DNA of 64,000 nt. It comes from Streptomyces sp. NRRL S-350 (GTDB lineage Bacteria > Actinomycetota > Actinomycetes > Streptomycetales > Streptomycetaceae). The stretch lies in NCBI RefSeq assembly GCF_000719705.1, contig NZ_JOHO01000026.1, positions 35,115-99,114 of the forward strand, read 5' to 3'. Shown here piece after piece: positions 1-8,336 of the stretch (position 1 is the first letter of the stretch; the number at the start of each line of letters is the position of its first letter). A program made the translations under genes and the position numbers. The notes under the pieces are model-generated. The model made no database searches. It saw only the letters and a list, made by a program, of their open reading frames with translations, and was not told where the DNA came from.

Positions 1-715
1 CCGCGGCGTCAGCGAGGTCATCGCGACCATCATGCTGAACGCCATCGCGCTCGCGATCGTCGGTCTGCTGCTCGTCCCCGGCGTCTTCGCGCCGAAGGTC
101 AGCGGCACCAGCAACTCGATCCAGACCGAGCCGATCTCGCAGTCCAGCCACTTCTTCGGCATCGAGACGGCCGGCGGCACCCTCTGGGGCTTCCTCTTCA
201 TCGCCGTCCTGGTCGGTGTGCTCTTCCAGTTCACCCTGACCCGCACCCGCTTCGGCTTCGACCTGCGCGCCACCGGCCGCTCGGAGTCCGCCGCGACCGC
301 GTCCGGCGTGAACGTCAAGAAGATGGTGGTCGTCTCGATGGCCGTCTCCGGTGCGATCGCCGGTCTGATCGGCATGCCGGAGCTGCTGCAGAACTCCTTC
401 TACTACGGCCAGAGCTTCCAGCCCGGCCTCGGCTTCCTGGGCATCTCGATCGCCCTGCTCGGCCGCAACAGCCCGATCGGCATGGCCTTCGCGGCCCTGC
501 TGTTCGCCTTCCTGGACGCCACCGGCGCGCAGCTGCCCCTGCAGGGCGGCTTCCCGTCCGAGATCGTCTCGGTCATGCAGGGCACCATCGTCATCTGCGT
601 CGTCGTCGCGTACGAGCTGGTGCGCCGCTACGGCCTGAAGCGCCAGCAGCAGAAGGTCGGCGAGCAGCTCGCCGCCCAGCTCGCGGCCACTGAGAAGAAG
701 GAGGTGTCCGCGTGA
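1..715 (+). CDS. Nucleoside ABC transporter permease, 5'-truncated by window edge
   Basis: Inner-membrane permease of the YufP/NupP type (COG4603), which imports nucleosides together with a BMP-type lipoprotein and an ATPase. The reading frame is open to the left edge. Translation from base 2 gives RGVSEVIATIMLN, the conserved cytoplasmic EAA-like loop of this family, so the first ATG at 32 is internal and the N-terminal part is off the window. Several hydrophobic segments and the later loop with GRSESAATASGVNV are visible. The C-terminus is short and basic. The stop overlaps the GTG start of the next permease (GTGA), so the two are translationally coupled. The substrate assignment rests on family and on the adjoining cdd, deoA and add genes. 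Confidence 0.88.
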   Translation, partial: RGVSEVIATIMLNAIALAIVGLLLVPGVFAPKVSGTSNSIQTEPISQSSHFFGIETAGGTLWGFLFIAVLVGVLFQFTLTRTRFGFDLRATGRSESAATASGVNVKKMVVVSMAVSGAIAGLIGMPELLQNSFYYGQSFQPGLGFLGISIALLGRNSPIGMAFAALLFAFLDATGAQLPLQGGFPSEIVSVMQGTIVICVVVAYELVRRYGLKRQQQKVGEQLAAQLAATEKKEVSA

Positions 716-1977
716 GCACGGCTACCGCTGCCCGTCCGAAGTCGTCGGGCGCACCCGCGAAGAAGCGCAAGCTGTCCTGGCCGGTGGTGCTGCTCCTGAT
801 CGCGGGCGCCCTGGTCCTGTTCTCCGCCGTGGGCATGGCCACCGGCAACCACTCGCTGACGTCCTCCGGTCAGGTCACCGCCGCGCTCAGTGCCGCCGTG
901 CCGATCGGCATGGCCGGTCTCGGCGGTCTCTGGTCCGAGCGGGCCGGTGTGGTCAACATCGGCCTCGAAGGCATGATGGTCGCCGGCACCTTCTGCGGCG
1001 CCTGGGCCGGGTACCTGGTCAACCCGTGGGTCGGCCTGCTGGCCGGCATGCTCGGCGGGGCGCTCGGCGGTCTGCTGCACGCGATCATCACCGTCACGTT
1101 CGGCGTCGACCACATCGTCTCCGGTGTCGGGATCAACCTGCTGATCCCCGGCATCTGCGCGTACGTCAACCGGATCTACTACAAGGACTACATCTCGGCC
1201 GGTGCCGGGGCGAACCAGTCCCCGCCGGCGGATCCGCTGCCGTACATCACCATTCCGGGGCTGTCCTCGGGCCTGAAGACCATCGAGAACCACCACTGGT
1301 TCCTGGTCTCCGACATCGCCGGCGTGGTCGGCGGCCTGGTCACCAACATCTCGGTGGTCGTGGTCCTGGCCGGCGCGCTGATCGTGGTCAGCTACTTCCT
1401 GCTGTGGCGCACGGTGTTCGGCCTGCGGCTGCGCTCCTGCGGCGAGAACCCGACCGCCGCCGAGTCGCTGGGCGTCAACGTCTACAAGTACAAGTACCTG
1501 GCGGTCATCGCCTCCGGCGCCTTCGCGGGCCTCGGCGGTGCGTACCTCTCGCTGGTCGCCGCGCACTTCTACAAGGACGGCCAGACCCTGGGCCGCGGGT
1601 TCATCGGCCTCGCGGCGATGATCTTCGGCAACTGGATGCCCGGCGGTCTCGCCATGGGCGCGGGCCTGTTCGGCTTCACCGACAGCCTCCAGCTGCGCGA
1701 CCCGGAGTCGGTGCACGTGCTGATCCTCACCGTCGGCATCGCGATGATCCTGCTCGCCCTGTGGCAGCTGTACCGGCGCAAGTTCACCGCGACGGTGGTC
1801 TCCTTCGTCATCGCCGGCGGTCTGATCGCCTGGTACTCGCTGACCGACCAGGTGCAGCGTCCGCTGATCGTCGCCACGCCGTACCTGATCACCCTGATCG
1901 TGCTCTCGCTGGCGTCCCAGCGGCTGCGGATGCCGAAGGCGGACGGTCAGATCTACCGCAAGGGCCAGGGCAAGTGA
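712..1977 (+). CDS. Nucleoside ABC transporter permease (second subunit)
   Basis: A 421-residue permease of the YufQ/NupQ type (COG1079), partner of the preceding one. The N-terminus is a basic Ala/Lys-rich tail, followed by about ten hydrophobic segments. WSERAGVVNIGLEGMM and the loop SCGENPTAAESLGVNV are hallmarks of the BMP-family nucleoside permeases. The GTG start is set by the GTGA overlap with the upstream gene. The last codons overlap the GTG of cdd in the same way, so permease-permease-cdd is one operon. The matching BMP lipoprotein and ATPase genes should lie left of the window. It is a little long for the family because of a C-terminal hydrophobic extension. Confidence 0.9.
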   Translation: MSTATAARPKSSGAPAKKRKLSWPVVLLLIAGALVLFSAVGMATGNHSLTSSGQVTAALSAAVPIGMAGLGGLWSERAGVVNIGLEGMMVAGTFCGAWAGYLVNPWVGLLAGMLGGALGGLLHAIITVTFGVDHIVSGVGINLLIPGICAYVNRIYYKDYISAGAGANQSPPADPLPYITIPGLSSGLKTIENHHWFLVSDIAGVVGGLVTNISVVVVLAGALIVVSYFLLWRTVFGLRLRSCGENPTAAESLGVNVYKYKYLAVIASGAFAGLGGAYLSLVAAHFYKDGQTLGRGFIGLAAMIFGNWMPGGLAMGAGLFGFTDSLQLRDPESVHVLILTVGIAMILLALWQLYRRKFTATVVSFVIAGGLIAWYSLTDQVQRPLIVATPYLITLIVLSLASQRLRMPKADGQIYRKGQGK

Positions 1978-2375
1978 CGGCGCCGACGCCCTCGGCGATC
2001 GACTGGGAGCGGCTGCGCGAGGCGGCGCGCGAGGCCATGGGCCACGCGTACGCCCCGTACAGCAAGTTCCCGGTCGGCGCGGCCGCGCTGGTGGACGACG
2101 GGCGGGTGGTCACCGGCTGCAACGTCGAGAACGCCTCGTACGGGCTCGGGCTGTGCGCCGAGTGCGGCCTGGTGTCCGCGCTGTACGCCACCGGCGGGGG
2201 ACGGCTGACGGCCTTCACCTGCGTGGACGGCGGGGGCGAGCTGCTGATGCCGTGCGGGCGCTGCCGCCAGTTGCTGTACGAGCACGGCGGGCCGGACCTG
2301 CTGGTCGACCTCGCGTCGGGAGTGAAGCCGATGAGTGAGGTCCTACCCGACGCGTTCGGGCCGGAGCGGCTCTAG
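1974..2375 (+). CDS. cdd: Cytidine deaminase
   Basis: Converts cytidine and deoxycytidine to uridine and deoxyuridine in the cytosol. At 133 residues it is the usual length of the homotetrameric form. The zinc site is complete: NVENASYG, then the catalytic C-A-E motif (LCAECG) and PCGRC carrying the second and third zinc cysteines. The GTG at 1974 overlaps the stop of the permease gene (GTGA). An upstream extension of the open frame to 1026 is only a shadow of the permease. Deamination feeds pyrimidine nucleosides to deoA immediately downstream. Confidence 0.96.
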   Translation: MTAPTPSAIDWERLREAAREAMGHAYAPYSKFPVGAAALVDDGRVVTGCNVENASYGLGLCAECGLVSALYATGGGRLTAFTCVDGGGELLMPCGRCRQLLYEHGGPDLLVDLASGVKPMSEVLPDAFGPERL

Positions 2376-2387
2376 CCTCTCCGTTTG

Positions 2388-2399
2388 TTACGCGCGTAG
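2388..2399. promoter_or_regulatory. Nucleoside-regulon palindrome upstream of deoA
   Basis: TTACGCGCGTAG, one base off the 12-bp perfect palindrome CTACGCGCGTAG found upstream of add, deoC and the purine nucleoside phosphorylase gene. The core TACGCGCGTA (2389-2398) is exact. It lies 83 bp before the deoA start. That it is an operator is inferred from recurrence next to functionally related genes. Confidence 0.7.
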
Positions 2400-2446
2400 A
2401 GTGTCGCGAGTGGGCCGGAACCCGGTCATCTCGCGGCACTCTACGC
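2394..2446 (+). repeat. 17-bp inverted repeat in the deoA leader, overlapping the operator
   Basis: Arms 2394-2410 and 2430-2446 pair over 17 bp with a single T-G mismatch, which is a wobble pair in RNA, around a 19-nt loop. The left arm begins inside the TACGCGCGTA palindrome and the right arm ends in CTACGC, another operator half. It could be a terminator for cdd, an attenuator of deoA, or a second half-operator. No T-run follows directly; one lies at 2456-2460. Confidence 0.7.
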
Positions 2447-2481
2447 ATTTCACGCTTTTTGAAACCCCTCTTGGAGCACGC

Positions 2482-3759
2482 ATGGACGCCATCTCCGTCA
2501 TCAGGACCAAGCGCGATCGCGGAGAGCTGAGCGACGCTCAGATCGACTGGGTCATCGACGCCTACACCCGCGGCGAGGTCGCCGACGAGCAGATGTCCGC
2601 GCTGGCCATGGCGATCCTGCTGAACGGCATGCAGCCGCGCGAGATCAGCCGCTGGACCGACGCGATGATCCGCTCCGGCGTCCGGATGGACTTCTCCTCG
2701 CTGCCGCTGCCAACCAGCGACAAGCACTCCACCGGCGGCGTCGGCGACAAGATCACCCTCCCGCTCGCCCCGCTGGTCGCCGCCTGCGGCGCCGCCGTCC
2801 CGCAGCTCTCCGGCCGCGGCCTCGGCCACACCGGCGGCACCCTGGACAAGCTGGAGTCCATCCCCGGCTGGCGCGCCCTGCTCTCCAACGAGGAGATGAT
2901 GGACGTGCTGCGCGACGCGGGCGCCGTCATCTGCGCGGCCGGCGACGGCCTCGCGCCCGCTGACAAGAAGCTGTACGCGCTGCGCGACGTCACCGGCACC
3001 GTCGAGGCGATCCCGCTGATCGCCTCCTCGATCATGTCCAAGAAGATCGCCGAAGGCACCGGCGCGCTGGTCCTCGACGTCAAGGTCGGCTCCGGCGCCT
3101 TCATGAAGAACCTGGACGACGCCCGCGAGCTCGCCCGGACCATGGTGGGCCTGGGCACCACGGCGGGGGTCAACACCGTCGCCCTGCTCACCGACATGTC
3201 CACCCCCCTCGGCCTCACCGCGGGCAACGCGCTGGAGGTCCGCGAGTCCGTCGAGGTCCTGGCCGGCGGCGGCCCGGCCGACGTCGTCGAGCTGACCATC
3301 GCGCTCGCCCGCGAGATGCTCGCCGCGGCCGGCGTCCAGGGCAAGGACCCGGCCGACGCGCTGCGCGACGGCTCCGCGATGGACCACTGGCGCCGCATGA
3401 TCGCCGCCCAGGGCGGCGACGTGGACGCCCCCCTCCCGGTCGCCCGCGAGCAGCACGTCATCCCCGCGCCCGCCTCCGGCGTGCTCACCGAGCTCGACGC
3501 CTACGCCATCGGCGTCTGCGCCTGGCGCCTGGGCGCCGGCCGCGCCCGCAAGGAGGACCCGGTCCAGGCCGGTGCCGGTGTCGAGATGCACGCCAAGCCC
3601 GGTGACACCGTGGTGGCCGGCCAGCCGCTGCTGACCCTCCACACCGACACCCCGGAGCGCTACGAGTACGCCATCGAGGCCCTGGCGGGCGGCGTCACCG
3701 TCGCCCCCGAGGGCACGGCGTTCACCCCGAACCCGATCGTCCTCGACCGCATCGCCTGA
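2482..3759 (+). CDS. deoA: Thymidine/pyrimidine-nucleoside phosphorylase
   Basis: Phosphorolyses thymidine and deoxyuridine to the base plus deoxyribose-1-phosphate. At 425 residues it has the family length. The N-terminal helical domain is followed by the phosphate-binding KHSTGGVGDK motif, then the glycosyltransferase family-3 core (GRGLGHTGGTLDKLESIPG) and a C-terminal PYNP domain (AWRLGAGRARKEDP). The ATG at 2482 follows TTGGAGC at a sensible distance; the longer upstream frame runs through the operator and hairpin and is not coding. The product enters the mutase-DeoC-aldehyde dehydrogenase route encoded at 15.9-21.9 kb. Confidence 0.97.
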   Translation: MDAISVIRTKRDRGELSDAQIDWVIDAYTRGEVADEQMSALAMAILLNGMQPREISRWTDAMIRSGVRMDFSSLPLPTSDKHSTGGVGDKITLPLAPLVAACGAAVPQLSGRGLGHTGGTLDKLESIPGWRALLSNEEMMDVLRDAGAVICAAGDGLAPADKKLYALRDVTGTVEAIPLIASSIMSKKIAEGTGALVLDVKVGSGAFMKNLDDARELARTMVGLGTTAGVNTVALLTDMSTPLGLTAGNALEVRESVEVLAGGGPADVVELTIALAREMLAAAGVQGKDPADALRDGSAMDHWRRMIAAQGGDVDAPLPVAREQHVIPAPASGVLTELDAYAIGVCAWRLGAGRARKEDPVQAGAGVEMHAKPGDTVVAGQPLLTLHTDTPERYEYAIEALAGGVTVAPEGTAFTPNPIVLDRIA

Positions 3760-3768
3760 CGGGCGCGA

Positions 3769-3810
3769 GGTCCGCTCACGTGCGCCGGTTCAGGCGTGCG
3801 TGAGCGGACC
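3769..3810. terminator. Hairpin terminator between deoA and the MFS operon
   Basis: Perfect 12-bp arms 3769-3780 and 3799-3810 with an 18-nt loop between convergent genes. There is no T-run, as is usual in this GC range. It overlaps the end of the small minus-strand frame 3790-3939. Confidence 0.7.
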
Positions 3811-3939
3811 GCCGGTGTCGACCGTCGAGGGGCCGACGCCGATCCCGTCGCCGAAGGTGAACTTCTCGCGGGACTCGTGACCGGGTTCCGGACGCACGGT
3901 GCCGGTCATGTTCCGGACCGTGTCGGCGTCGGCTGTCAC
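3790..3939 (-). CDS. Small hypothetical protein coupled to the MFS gene
   Basis: A 49-residue frame whose GTG start overlaps the MFS stop codon (GTGA), the same coupling used by the real operons in this window. Codon third positions are almost all G or C. The product is soluble and acidic, contains EKFTFGDGIGVGPSTV, and has no membrane segment. I do not recognise a family. An internal ATG at 3909 could give a 39-residue form. The 3' end runs into the terminator hairpin, which is the main reason for doubt. Confidence 0.45.
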   Translation of the reverse strand: MTADADTVRNMTGTVRPEPGHESREKFTFGDGIGVGPSTVDTGGPLTHA

Positions 3940-5222
3940 GCGTCCGCGACCGCTCGCCGGGCCGTGTGCGCCTGCCGGGTGGCGTAGAGCGTCACGCCGG
4001 CGGCCAGGGTCATGGCGGTGAGGCCGACGGCGGCGGCGCCGGGCCAGCCGGTGGCGTGGTAGGCGTCTGCACCGACGGTGCCGCCGAGGCTGTTGCCGAG
4101 GTAGTAGGCGATCAGGTACAGCGCGGAGGCCTGGGCGCGGCCCGCAGTGGCGGTGCGGCCGACGGCGGACGACGCGGTGGCGTGGCCGGCGAAGAAGCCG
4201 GCGGTGATCAGGACCAGGCCGAGCAGCGCGCAGACCAGCGAGTCGGCGAGGGAGAGCAGCAGGCCGGTGGCGGTGACGCCGATGGAGACGTAGAGGGCGC
4301 CCCGGCGGCCGAGGCGGCCGGAGAGGCGGCCGGCCGCGGCGGAGGTGCCGGTGCCGACCAGGTAGACCACGAAGATCGAGGCGGCGATCGACTCCGGCAG
4401 GTGGAACGGCGCGCCGATCAGCCGGTAGCCGACGGTGTTGTAGACCGCGCCGAACACGGCCATGAACAGCATTCCGAGCGCGTACAGCCGCACCAGCAGC
4501 GGGTTGCGCAGGTGCCCCGCGACGGTGCGGCCGAGCGCGCGGGCGTCCACCGGCGCGGGGGTGAAGTGCCGGGCGGCGGGGATCAGCAGCCGGAAGGCGA
4601 GGGTGGCGAGCAGCGCGAGGGCGGCGGAGGCGGCGAGGCCCCAGCGCCACCCGAAGCCGGCGGCCGTCCAGCCGGAGAGCAGTCGGCCGCCCATGCCGCC
4701 GATGCTGTTGCCGGCCACGTACAGGCCCATCGCGGAGGCCAGGGCGCTGGGGTGGACCTCCTCGGCGAGGTAGGCCATGGCGGTGGCCGGGAGCCCGGCG
4801 AGGGCGGCGCCCTGGAGGACGCGCAGCACCACGAGGGTGGTGAGGTCCGGTGCGAAGGGCAGCGCGAGGGCGAGGGCGGAGGCGGCGAGGGTGGAGGCCG
4901 TCATCACCGCGGTGCGGCCGTACTTGTCGGACAGCGCGCTCGCCGGGAGCAGCCCGAGGGCGAGTCCGAGGGTGGCGGCGGAGGCCGTCCAGCTGGCCTG
5001 GCCGGGGGTGAGGTCGAGGTCGGCGGAGAGGACCGGCAGCAGGCCCTGGGTGGAGTAGAGCAGGACGAAGGTCGCGACCCCGGCGGAGAACAGGGCGAGG
5101 TTGGCGCGGCGGAAGGCGCGCTGCCCCGGGCGGTGGCGGTCGTCCTCGGTGGGGCGGGTGTCGGGGCCGGTGGCTGGGGCATCCGGGGCGGTCACGGATG
5201 CCCTGGTATCGGAGGGCTGCAT
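3936..5222 (-). CDS. MFS transporter (exporter-like)
   Basis: A 428-residue major facilitator protein with about twelve hydrophobic segments. The loop LSDKYGRTAV between segments 2 and 3 and the equivalent RLSGRLGRRGALY in the second half are the MFS A-motifs. Closest in character to the YnfM/arabinose-efflux branch of small-molecule exporters; the substrate is unknown. It is divergent from a LysR regulator 92 bp away, the usual arrangement for a regulator and its exporter target. It splits the nucleoside genes and need not belong to that pathway. The ATG at 5222 is the first in frame after the divergent promoter. Confidence 0.9.
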   Translation of the reverse strand: MQPSDTRASVTAPDAPATGPDTRPTEDDRHRPGQRAFRRANLALFSAGVATFVLLYSTQGLLPVLSADLDLTPGQASWTASAATLGLALGLLPASALSDKYGRTAVMTASTLAASALALALPFAPDLTTLVVLRVLQGAALAGLPATAMAYLAEEVHPSALASAMGLYVAGNSIGGMGGRLLSGWTAAGFGWRWGLAASAALALLATLAFRLLIPAARHFTPAPVDARALGRTVAGHLRNPLLVRLYALGMLFMAVFGAVYNTVGYRLIGAPFHLPESIAASIFVVYLVGTGTSAAAGRLSGRLGRRGALYVSIGVTATGLLLSLADSLVCALLGLVLITAGFFAGHATASSAVGRTATAGRAQASALYLIAYYLGNSLGGTVGADAYHATGWPGAAAVGLTAMTLAAGVTLYATRQAHTARRAVADA

Positions 5223-5314
5223 GACATCGACGGTAGGCCCGCCGCCGTTGATGCGTCCAATGCATGAAGCGTGGATGATCGATGCACTGGCGTATGAGTC
5301 GAGGTGGTGGCGCG

Positions 5315-6283
5315 ATGACCGGTCCCGAGGTGTCGGACGGTGGCGAACAGCGGTACCGGCTGGCCGAGTTGGAGTCGGACGGGCCGGCCGTCCGGCTGGC
5401 GCCCCGGCTCGCGCAGTTCGCGGCGGTGGCCCGGCTGGAGCACGTGACGCAGGCGGCGGCGCTGCTCGGGGTGCCGCAGCCGACGCTGTCGCGCGCGGTG
5501 GCCCGGCTGGAGGAGGACCTGGGCGTGGACCTGCTGGCGCGGCAGGGCCGTACGGTCCGGCTGACCAGGGCGGGCTGGCTGCTGCTGGCCGCCGTGGAGC
5601 GGGCGCTGGCCGAGGTCGAGCGCGGCGCGCAGGCGGCCCGGGCGGAGGCGGACCCGGAGGTGGGCCTGGTGGCCTTCGGCTTCCTGCACACGATGGGTCC
5701 GGACACGGTGCCGGCCCTGCTGCGGGGCTTCCGCGCGGCGCACCCGAAGGTGCGGTTCCAGTTGGTGCAGGACTACGGCGCGGCGATGCTGGAGCGGCTG
5801 CGGGCCGGTGAGCTGGACCTGTGCCTGGTGTCGCCGCTGCCGGACGACCCGGCGTTCACGGCCCGCCCGCTGGACGAGCAGCGCCTGCACCTGGTCGTGC
5901 CGGCGGACCACCGGCTGGCCGGGCGGCGGAGGATCCGGCTGGCGGAGGTCGCCGAGGAGCCGTTCGTCGGCCTGGAGCAGGGGTACGGGCTGCGGGCGAT
6001 CACGGAGGGCTTCTGCGCGGAGGCGGGTTTCGTGCCCCGGCTGGCGTTCGAGGGGGAGGAGGCGGAGACGCTGCGGGGGCTGGTGGCGGCCGGGCTGGGG
6101 GTGGCGCTGCTGCCGCCGGCCCTGGTGCCGAGGCCGGGGGTGGTGGAGCTGGAGGTGACGGCGCCGCGCACCCGGCGGGCGATCGGGGTGGCCTGGGCGG
6201 CGGGGCGGCCGCTGACCCCGCCGGCGAGGGCGTTCCGGGACTTCGTGCTGTCCCGGCGCGGGCGGCTGCTCCAGCACGACTGA
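5315..6283 (+). CDS. LysR-family transcriptional regulator
   Basis: A 322-residue LysR regulator. The N-terminal winged helix-turn-helix includes VTQAAALLGVPQPTLSRAVARLEEDLG (recognition helix PQPTLSRAV), followed by a periplasmic-binding-like effector domain. I chose the ATG at 5315 because GAGGTGG lies 7 nt upstream; ATGs at 5282 and 5294 have no ribosome site. It probably controls the divergent MFS gene; the 92-bp spacer has several ATGC repeats around 5249-5285 that could be its site. The 3' end, including the stop, lies in a 24-bp tandem repeat. Confidence 0.93.
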   Translation: MTGPEVSDGGEQRYRLAELESDGPAVRLAPRLAQFAAVARLEHVTQAAALLGVPQPTLSRAVARLEEDLGVDLLARQGRTVRLTRAGWLLLAAVERALAEVERGAQAARAEADPEVGLVAFGFLHTMGPDTVPALLRGFRAAHPKVRFQLVQDYGAAMLERLRAGELDLCLVSPLPDDPAFTARPLDEQRLHLVVPADHRLAGRRRIRLAEVAEEPFVGLEQGYGLRAITEGFCAEAGFVPRLAFEGEEAETLRGLVAAGLGVALLPPALVPRPGVVELEVTAPRTRRAIGVAWAAGRPLTPPARAFRDFVLSRRGRLLQHD

Positions 6284-6334
6284 CGGGTGCTGCTCCAGCA
6301 CGACTGACGGGTGCCGCTCGGCACGACCGGGGGT
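6265..6334. repeat. 24-bp tandem repeat across the LysR stop codon
   Basis: Two exact 24-bp copies (6265-6288, 6289-6312) and a degenerate 22-bp third copy (6313-6334). The first copy contains the LysR stop codon, so the extra copies are untranslated. This looks like a recent slippage duplication. Confidence 0.85.
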
Positions 6335-6476
6335 GCTGCTCCGGCAGGCCGGTGGCGTTGCTCCGCCGGGCCCCGCGGAGCCGCCCCGGGAGGTCGGCGT
6401 TTGGCGGATCGCATGGACCGGCCGGTGGAATTCCGGGTGCGGTTTGGACCATCCGGTGGTACTCCCGGTGGTAGGT

Positions 6477-6488
6477 CTACGCGCGTAG
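6477..6488. promoter_or_regulatory. Nucleoside-regulon palindrome upstream of add
   Basis: An exact CTACGCGCGTAG palindrome ending 16 bp before the add start codon. A repressor bound here would block the start of transcription or translation. No Shine-Dalgarno sequence lies between it and the ATG, so the message may be leaderless or nearly so. Confidence 0.75.
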
Positions 6489-6504
6489 GGGCTATATTTC
6501 CGCA

Positions 6505-7662
6505 ATGGAAAAGCAGATCCCCGTCACCACCGCGGGCACCGGCCCGCGCATCCCCACCGCCGACCAGATCCGCCGCGCGCCGAAGGTCCTCCTGCACGAC
6601 CACCTCGACGGTGGGCTGCGCCCGGAGACCGTGGTCGAGCTGGCCGCCGCCGTCGGCTACCAGGGCCTTCCCACCACCGACCCGAAGGAGCTCGGCGAGT
6701 GGTTCCGCGAGGCCGCCGACTCCGGCTCGCTGGTCCGCTACCTGGAGACCTTCGCGCACACCTGCGCCGTGATGCAGACCCGCGAGGCCCTGATCAAGGT
6801 CGCCGCCGACTGCGCCGAGGACCTGGCCGCCGACGGCGTCGTGTACGCCGAGGTCCGCTACGCCCCCGAGCAGCACCTGGAGGCCGGCCTGACCCTCGAC
6901 GAGGTCGTCGAAGCCGTCCAGGAGGGCTTCCGCCTCGGCGAGGCCAACGCCCGCGAGGCCGGCCGCCGGATCCGGGTCGGCACCCTGCTGACCGCGATGC
7001 GGCACGCCGCCCGCTCCACCGAGATCGCCGAACTGGCCAACCGCTACCGGGACCAGGGCGTCGTCGGCTTCGACATCGCGGGTGCCGAGGCCGGCTACCC
7101 CCCCACCCGCCACCAGGCCGCCTTCGACTACCTCAAGGGCGAGAACAACCACTTCACCATCCACGCGGGCGAGGCCTTCGGCCTGCCGTCGATCTGGGAG
7201 GCCCTGCAGTGCTGCGGCGCCGACCGGCTCGGCCACGGCGTGCGGATCGTCGACGACATCACGGTGGGCGAGGACGGTGCGGTCGAGCTCGGCCGGCTGG
7301 CCGCGTACGTGCGCGACAAGCGCATCCCGCTGGAGATGTGCCCGACGTCCAACATCCAGACCGGCGCGGCCACCTCGTACGCCGAGCACCCGATCGGGCT
7401 GCTCAGCCGGCTGAAGTTCCGGGTCACCGTGAACACCGACAACCGGCTGATGAGCGGCACCAGCATGAGCCAGGAGTTCGGCCACGTGGTGGAGGCCTTC
7501 GGCTACACGCTGGGGGACCTGGAGTGGTTCACCGTGAACGCGATGAAGTCCGCGTTCCTGCCCTTCGACGAGCGGCTGGCGATGATCAACGACGTGATCA
7601 AGCCGGGCTACGCCGAGCTGAAGGCGGAATGGCTGTTCAGCGCGGGTGTCGGCGGCAACTGA
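6505..7662 (+). CDS. add: Adenosine deaminase
   Basis: Deaminates adenosine and deoxyadenosine to inosine and deoxyinosine, which the purine nucleoside phosphorylase at 22.3 kb can then cleave. 385 residues. All zinc/catalytic elements are present: HDHLDGG near the N-terminus (HxH metal ligands), HAGE with the catalytic glutamate, GHG, and NTDN near the C-terminus. The ATG at 6505 lies only 16 bp after the palindromic operator with no obvious ribosome site. It appears monocistronic: the LysR gene upstream is separated by 221 bp of repeats and promoter, and a 10-bp hairpin follows. Confidence 0.96.
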   Translation: MEKQIPVTTAGTGPRIPTADQIRRAPKVLLHDHLDGGLRPETVVELAAAVGYQGLPTTDPKELGEWFREAADSGSLVRYLETFAHTCAVMQTREALIKVAADCAEDLAADGVVYAEVRYAPEQHLEAGLTLDEVVEAVQEGFRLGEANAREAGRRIRVGTLLTAMRHAARSTEIAELANRYRDQGVVGFDIAGAEAGYPPTRHQAAFDYLKGENNHFTIHAGEAFGLPSIWEALQCCGADRLGHGVRIVDDITVGEDGAVELGRLAAYVRDKRIPLEMCPTSNIQTGAATSYAEHPIGLLSRLKFRVTVNTDNRLMSGTSMSQEFGHVVEAFGYTLGDLEWFTVNAMKSAFLPFDERLAMINDVIKPGYAELKAEWLFSAGVGGN

Positions 7663-7674
7663 GCCGTGGCGCCG

Positions 7675-7705
7675 GGCCCGTTCCCGGGTGTCGGAGGAAC
7701 GGGCC
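7675..7705 (+). terminator. Hairpin after add
   Basis: Perfect 10-bp arms 7675-7684 and 7696-7705 around an 11-nt loop, 12 bp after the add stop. Confidence 0.65.
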
Positions 7706-7739
7706 GATCGGACACGGAAGTTGGCGTTCATCGGACTAC

Positions 7740-7755
7740 TCACTCGGGTGAGTGA
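7740..7755. promoter_or_regulatory. Palindrome upstream of the small secreted protein gene
   Basis: TCACTCGGGTGAGTGA, 6-bp arms with a 4-bp spacer, 134 bp before the ATG at 7889. It shares the outer TCAC...GTGA and several inner bases with the 16-bp palindrome I recall for BldM homodimers, but differs at about three positions. Confidence 0.4.
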
Positions 7756-7888
7756 ACGGCCTTTGGTCCTCGCGCGACCGGCTCACTACGGTGTGCCAGT
7801 CATTGCCGACCAGGCGCGGTGGCGGCCTCCCGGTCGTCGGAACCCGTACGCGAGGCCGGCCACCGACGAGGACCCAAGGGGACGAACC

Positions 7889-8260
7889 ATGAAGCAGGCT
7901 CTCAAGGCCGCCGGCACCGCGGCGCTCGGCATCGCCATCGCGGCGGTCGGCGCCGGCACCGCCTCCGCCGACGCCGCCCCGGCGCCCGGCGGCCTCGGAC
8001 TGCCCACCGGCGCGGTGACGAACCCCGCGGTCACGGGGGCGGTCACCGACACCGCCACCAAGCTGCCCGGCGGTGACAAGGTCACCGGCACGCTCGGCAG
8101 CCTCGCGCCGTCCGTCGGCCGTGCCGCCCCGGCCGCCGCCGCCCCGATCGCCGGGGTCACCCAGCAGCGCGGCGCCGTCCCGTCCGTCCCGGGTCTCGAC
8201 AAGACCCCCATCGGCGGGCTGACCGGCGCCCTGCCGGGTCTGCCGGGCCTGGGCGGCTGA
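7889..8260 (+). CDS. Small secreted Gly/Pro-rich protein
   Basis: 123 residues. A clear Sec signal peptide (KQALKAAGTAALGIAIA then ASA cleavage site near residue 27) is followed by a low-complexity Ala/Gly/Pro/Thr-rich mature region ending LPGLPGLGG. No catalytic motif or cysteine is visible, so a surface or matrix role is possible but unproven. AAGGGGA precedes the ATG at good spacing. It is flanked by a palindrome upstream and a 24-bp perfect terminator downstream, so it is expressed on its own. Confidence 0.8.
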   Translation: MKQALKAAGTAALGIAIAAVGAGTASADAAPAPGGLGLPTGAVTNPAVTGAVTDTATKLPGGDKVTGTLGSLAPSVGRAAPAAAAPIAGVTQQRGAVPSVPGLDKTPIGGLTGALPGLPGLGG

Positions 8261-8276
8261 TCCGAGCCACCCGACA

Positions 8277-8329
8277 CGGCGACGGGCCGCCCGCCCCCGG
8301 GATCACCGGGGGCGGGCGGCCCGTCGCCG
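8277..8329. terminator. 24-bp bidirectional terminator
   Basis: Perfect 24-bp arms 8277-8300 and 8306-8329 with a 5-nt loop, between the convergent secreted-protein and PspC genes. It is the strongest hairpin in the window. Confidence 0.9.
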
Positions 8330-8336
8330 TTCCCTC

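Noticed and set aside
1026..1973. Long frame leading into cdd
   Set aside because: It overlaps the permease in another frame, with a Arg/Pro-rich translation; only the part from 1974 is coding.
3966..5267. 433-residue Gly/Glu-rich frame on the plus strand
   Set aside because: An antisense shadow of the MFS gene with low-complexity composition.
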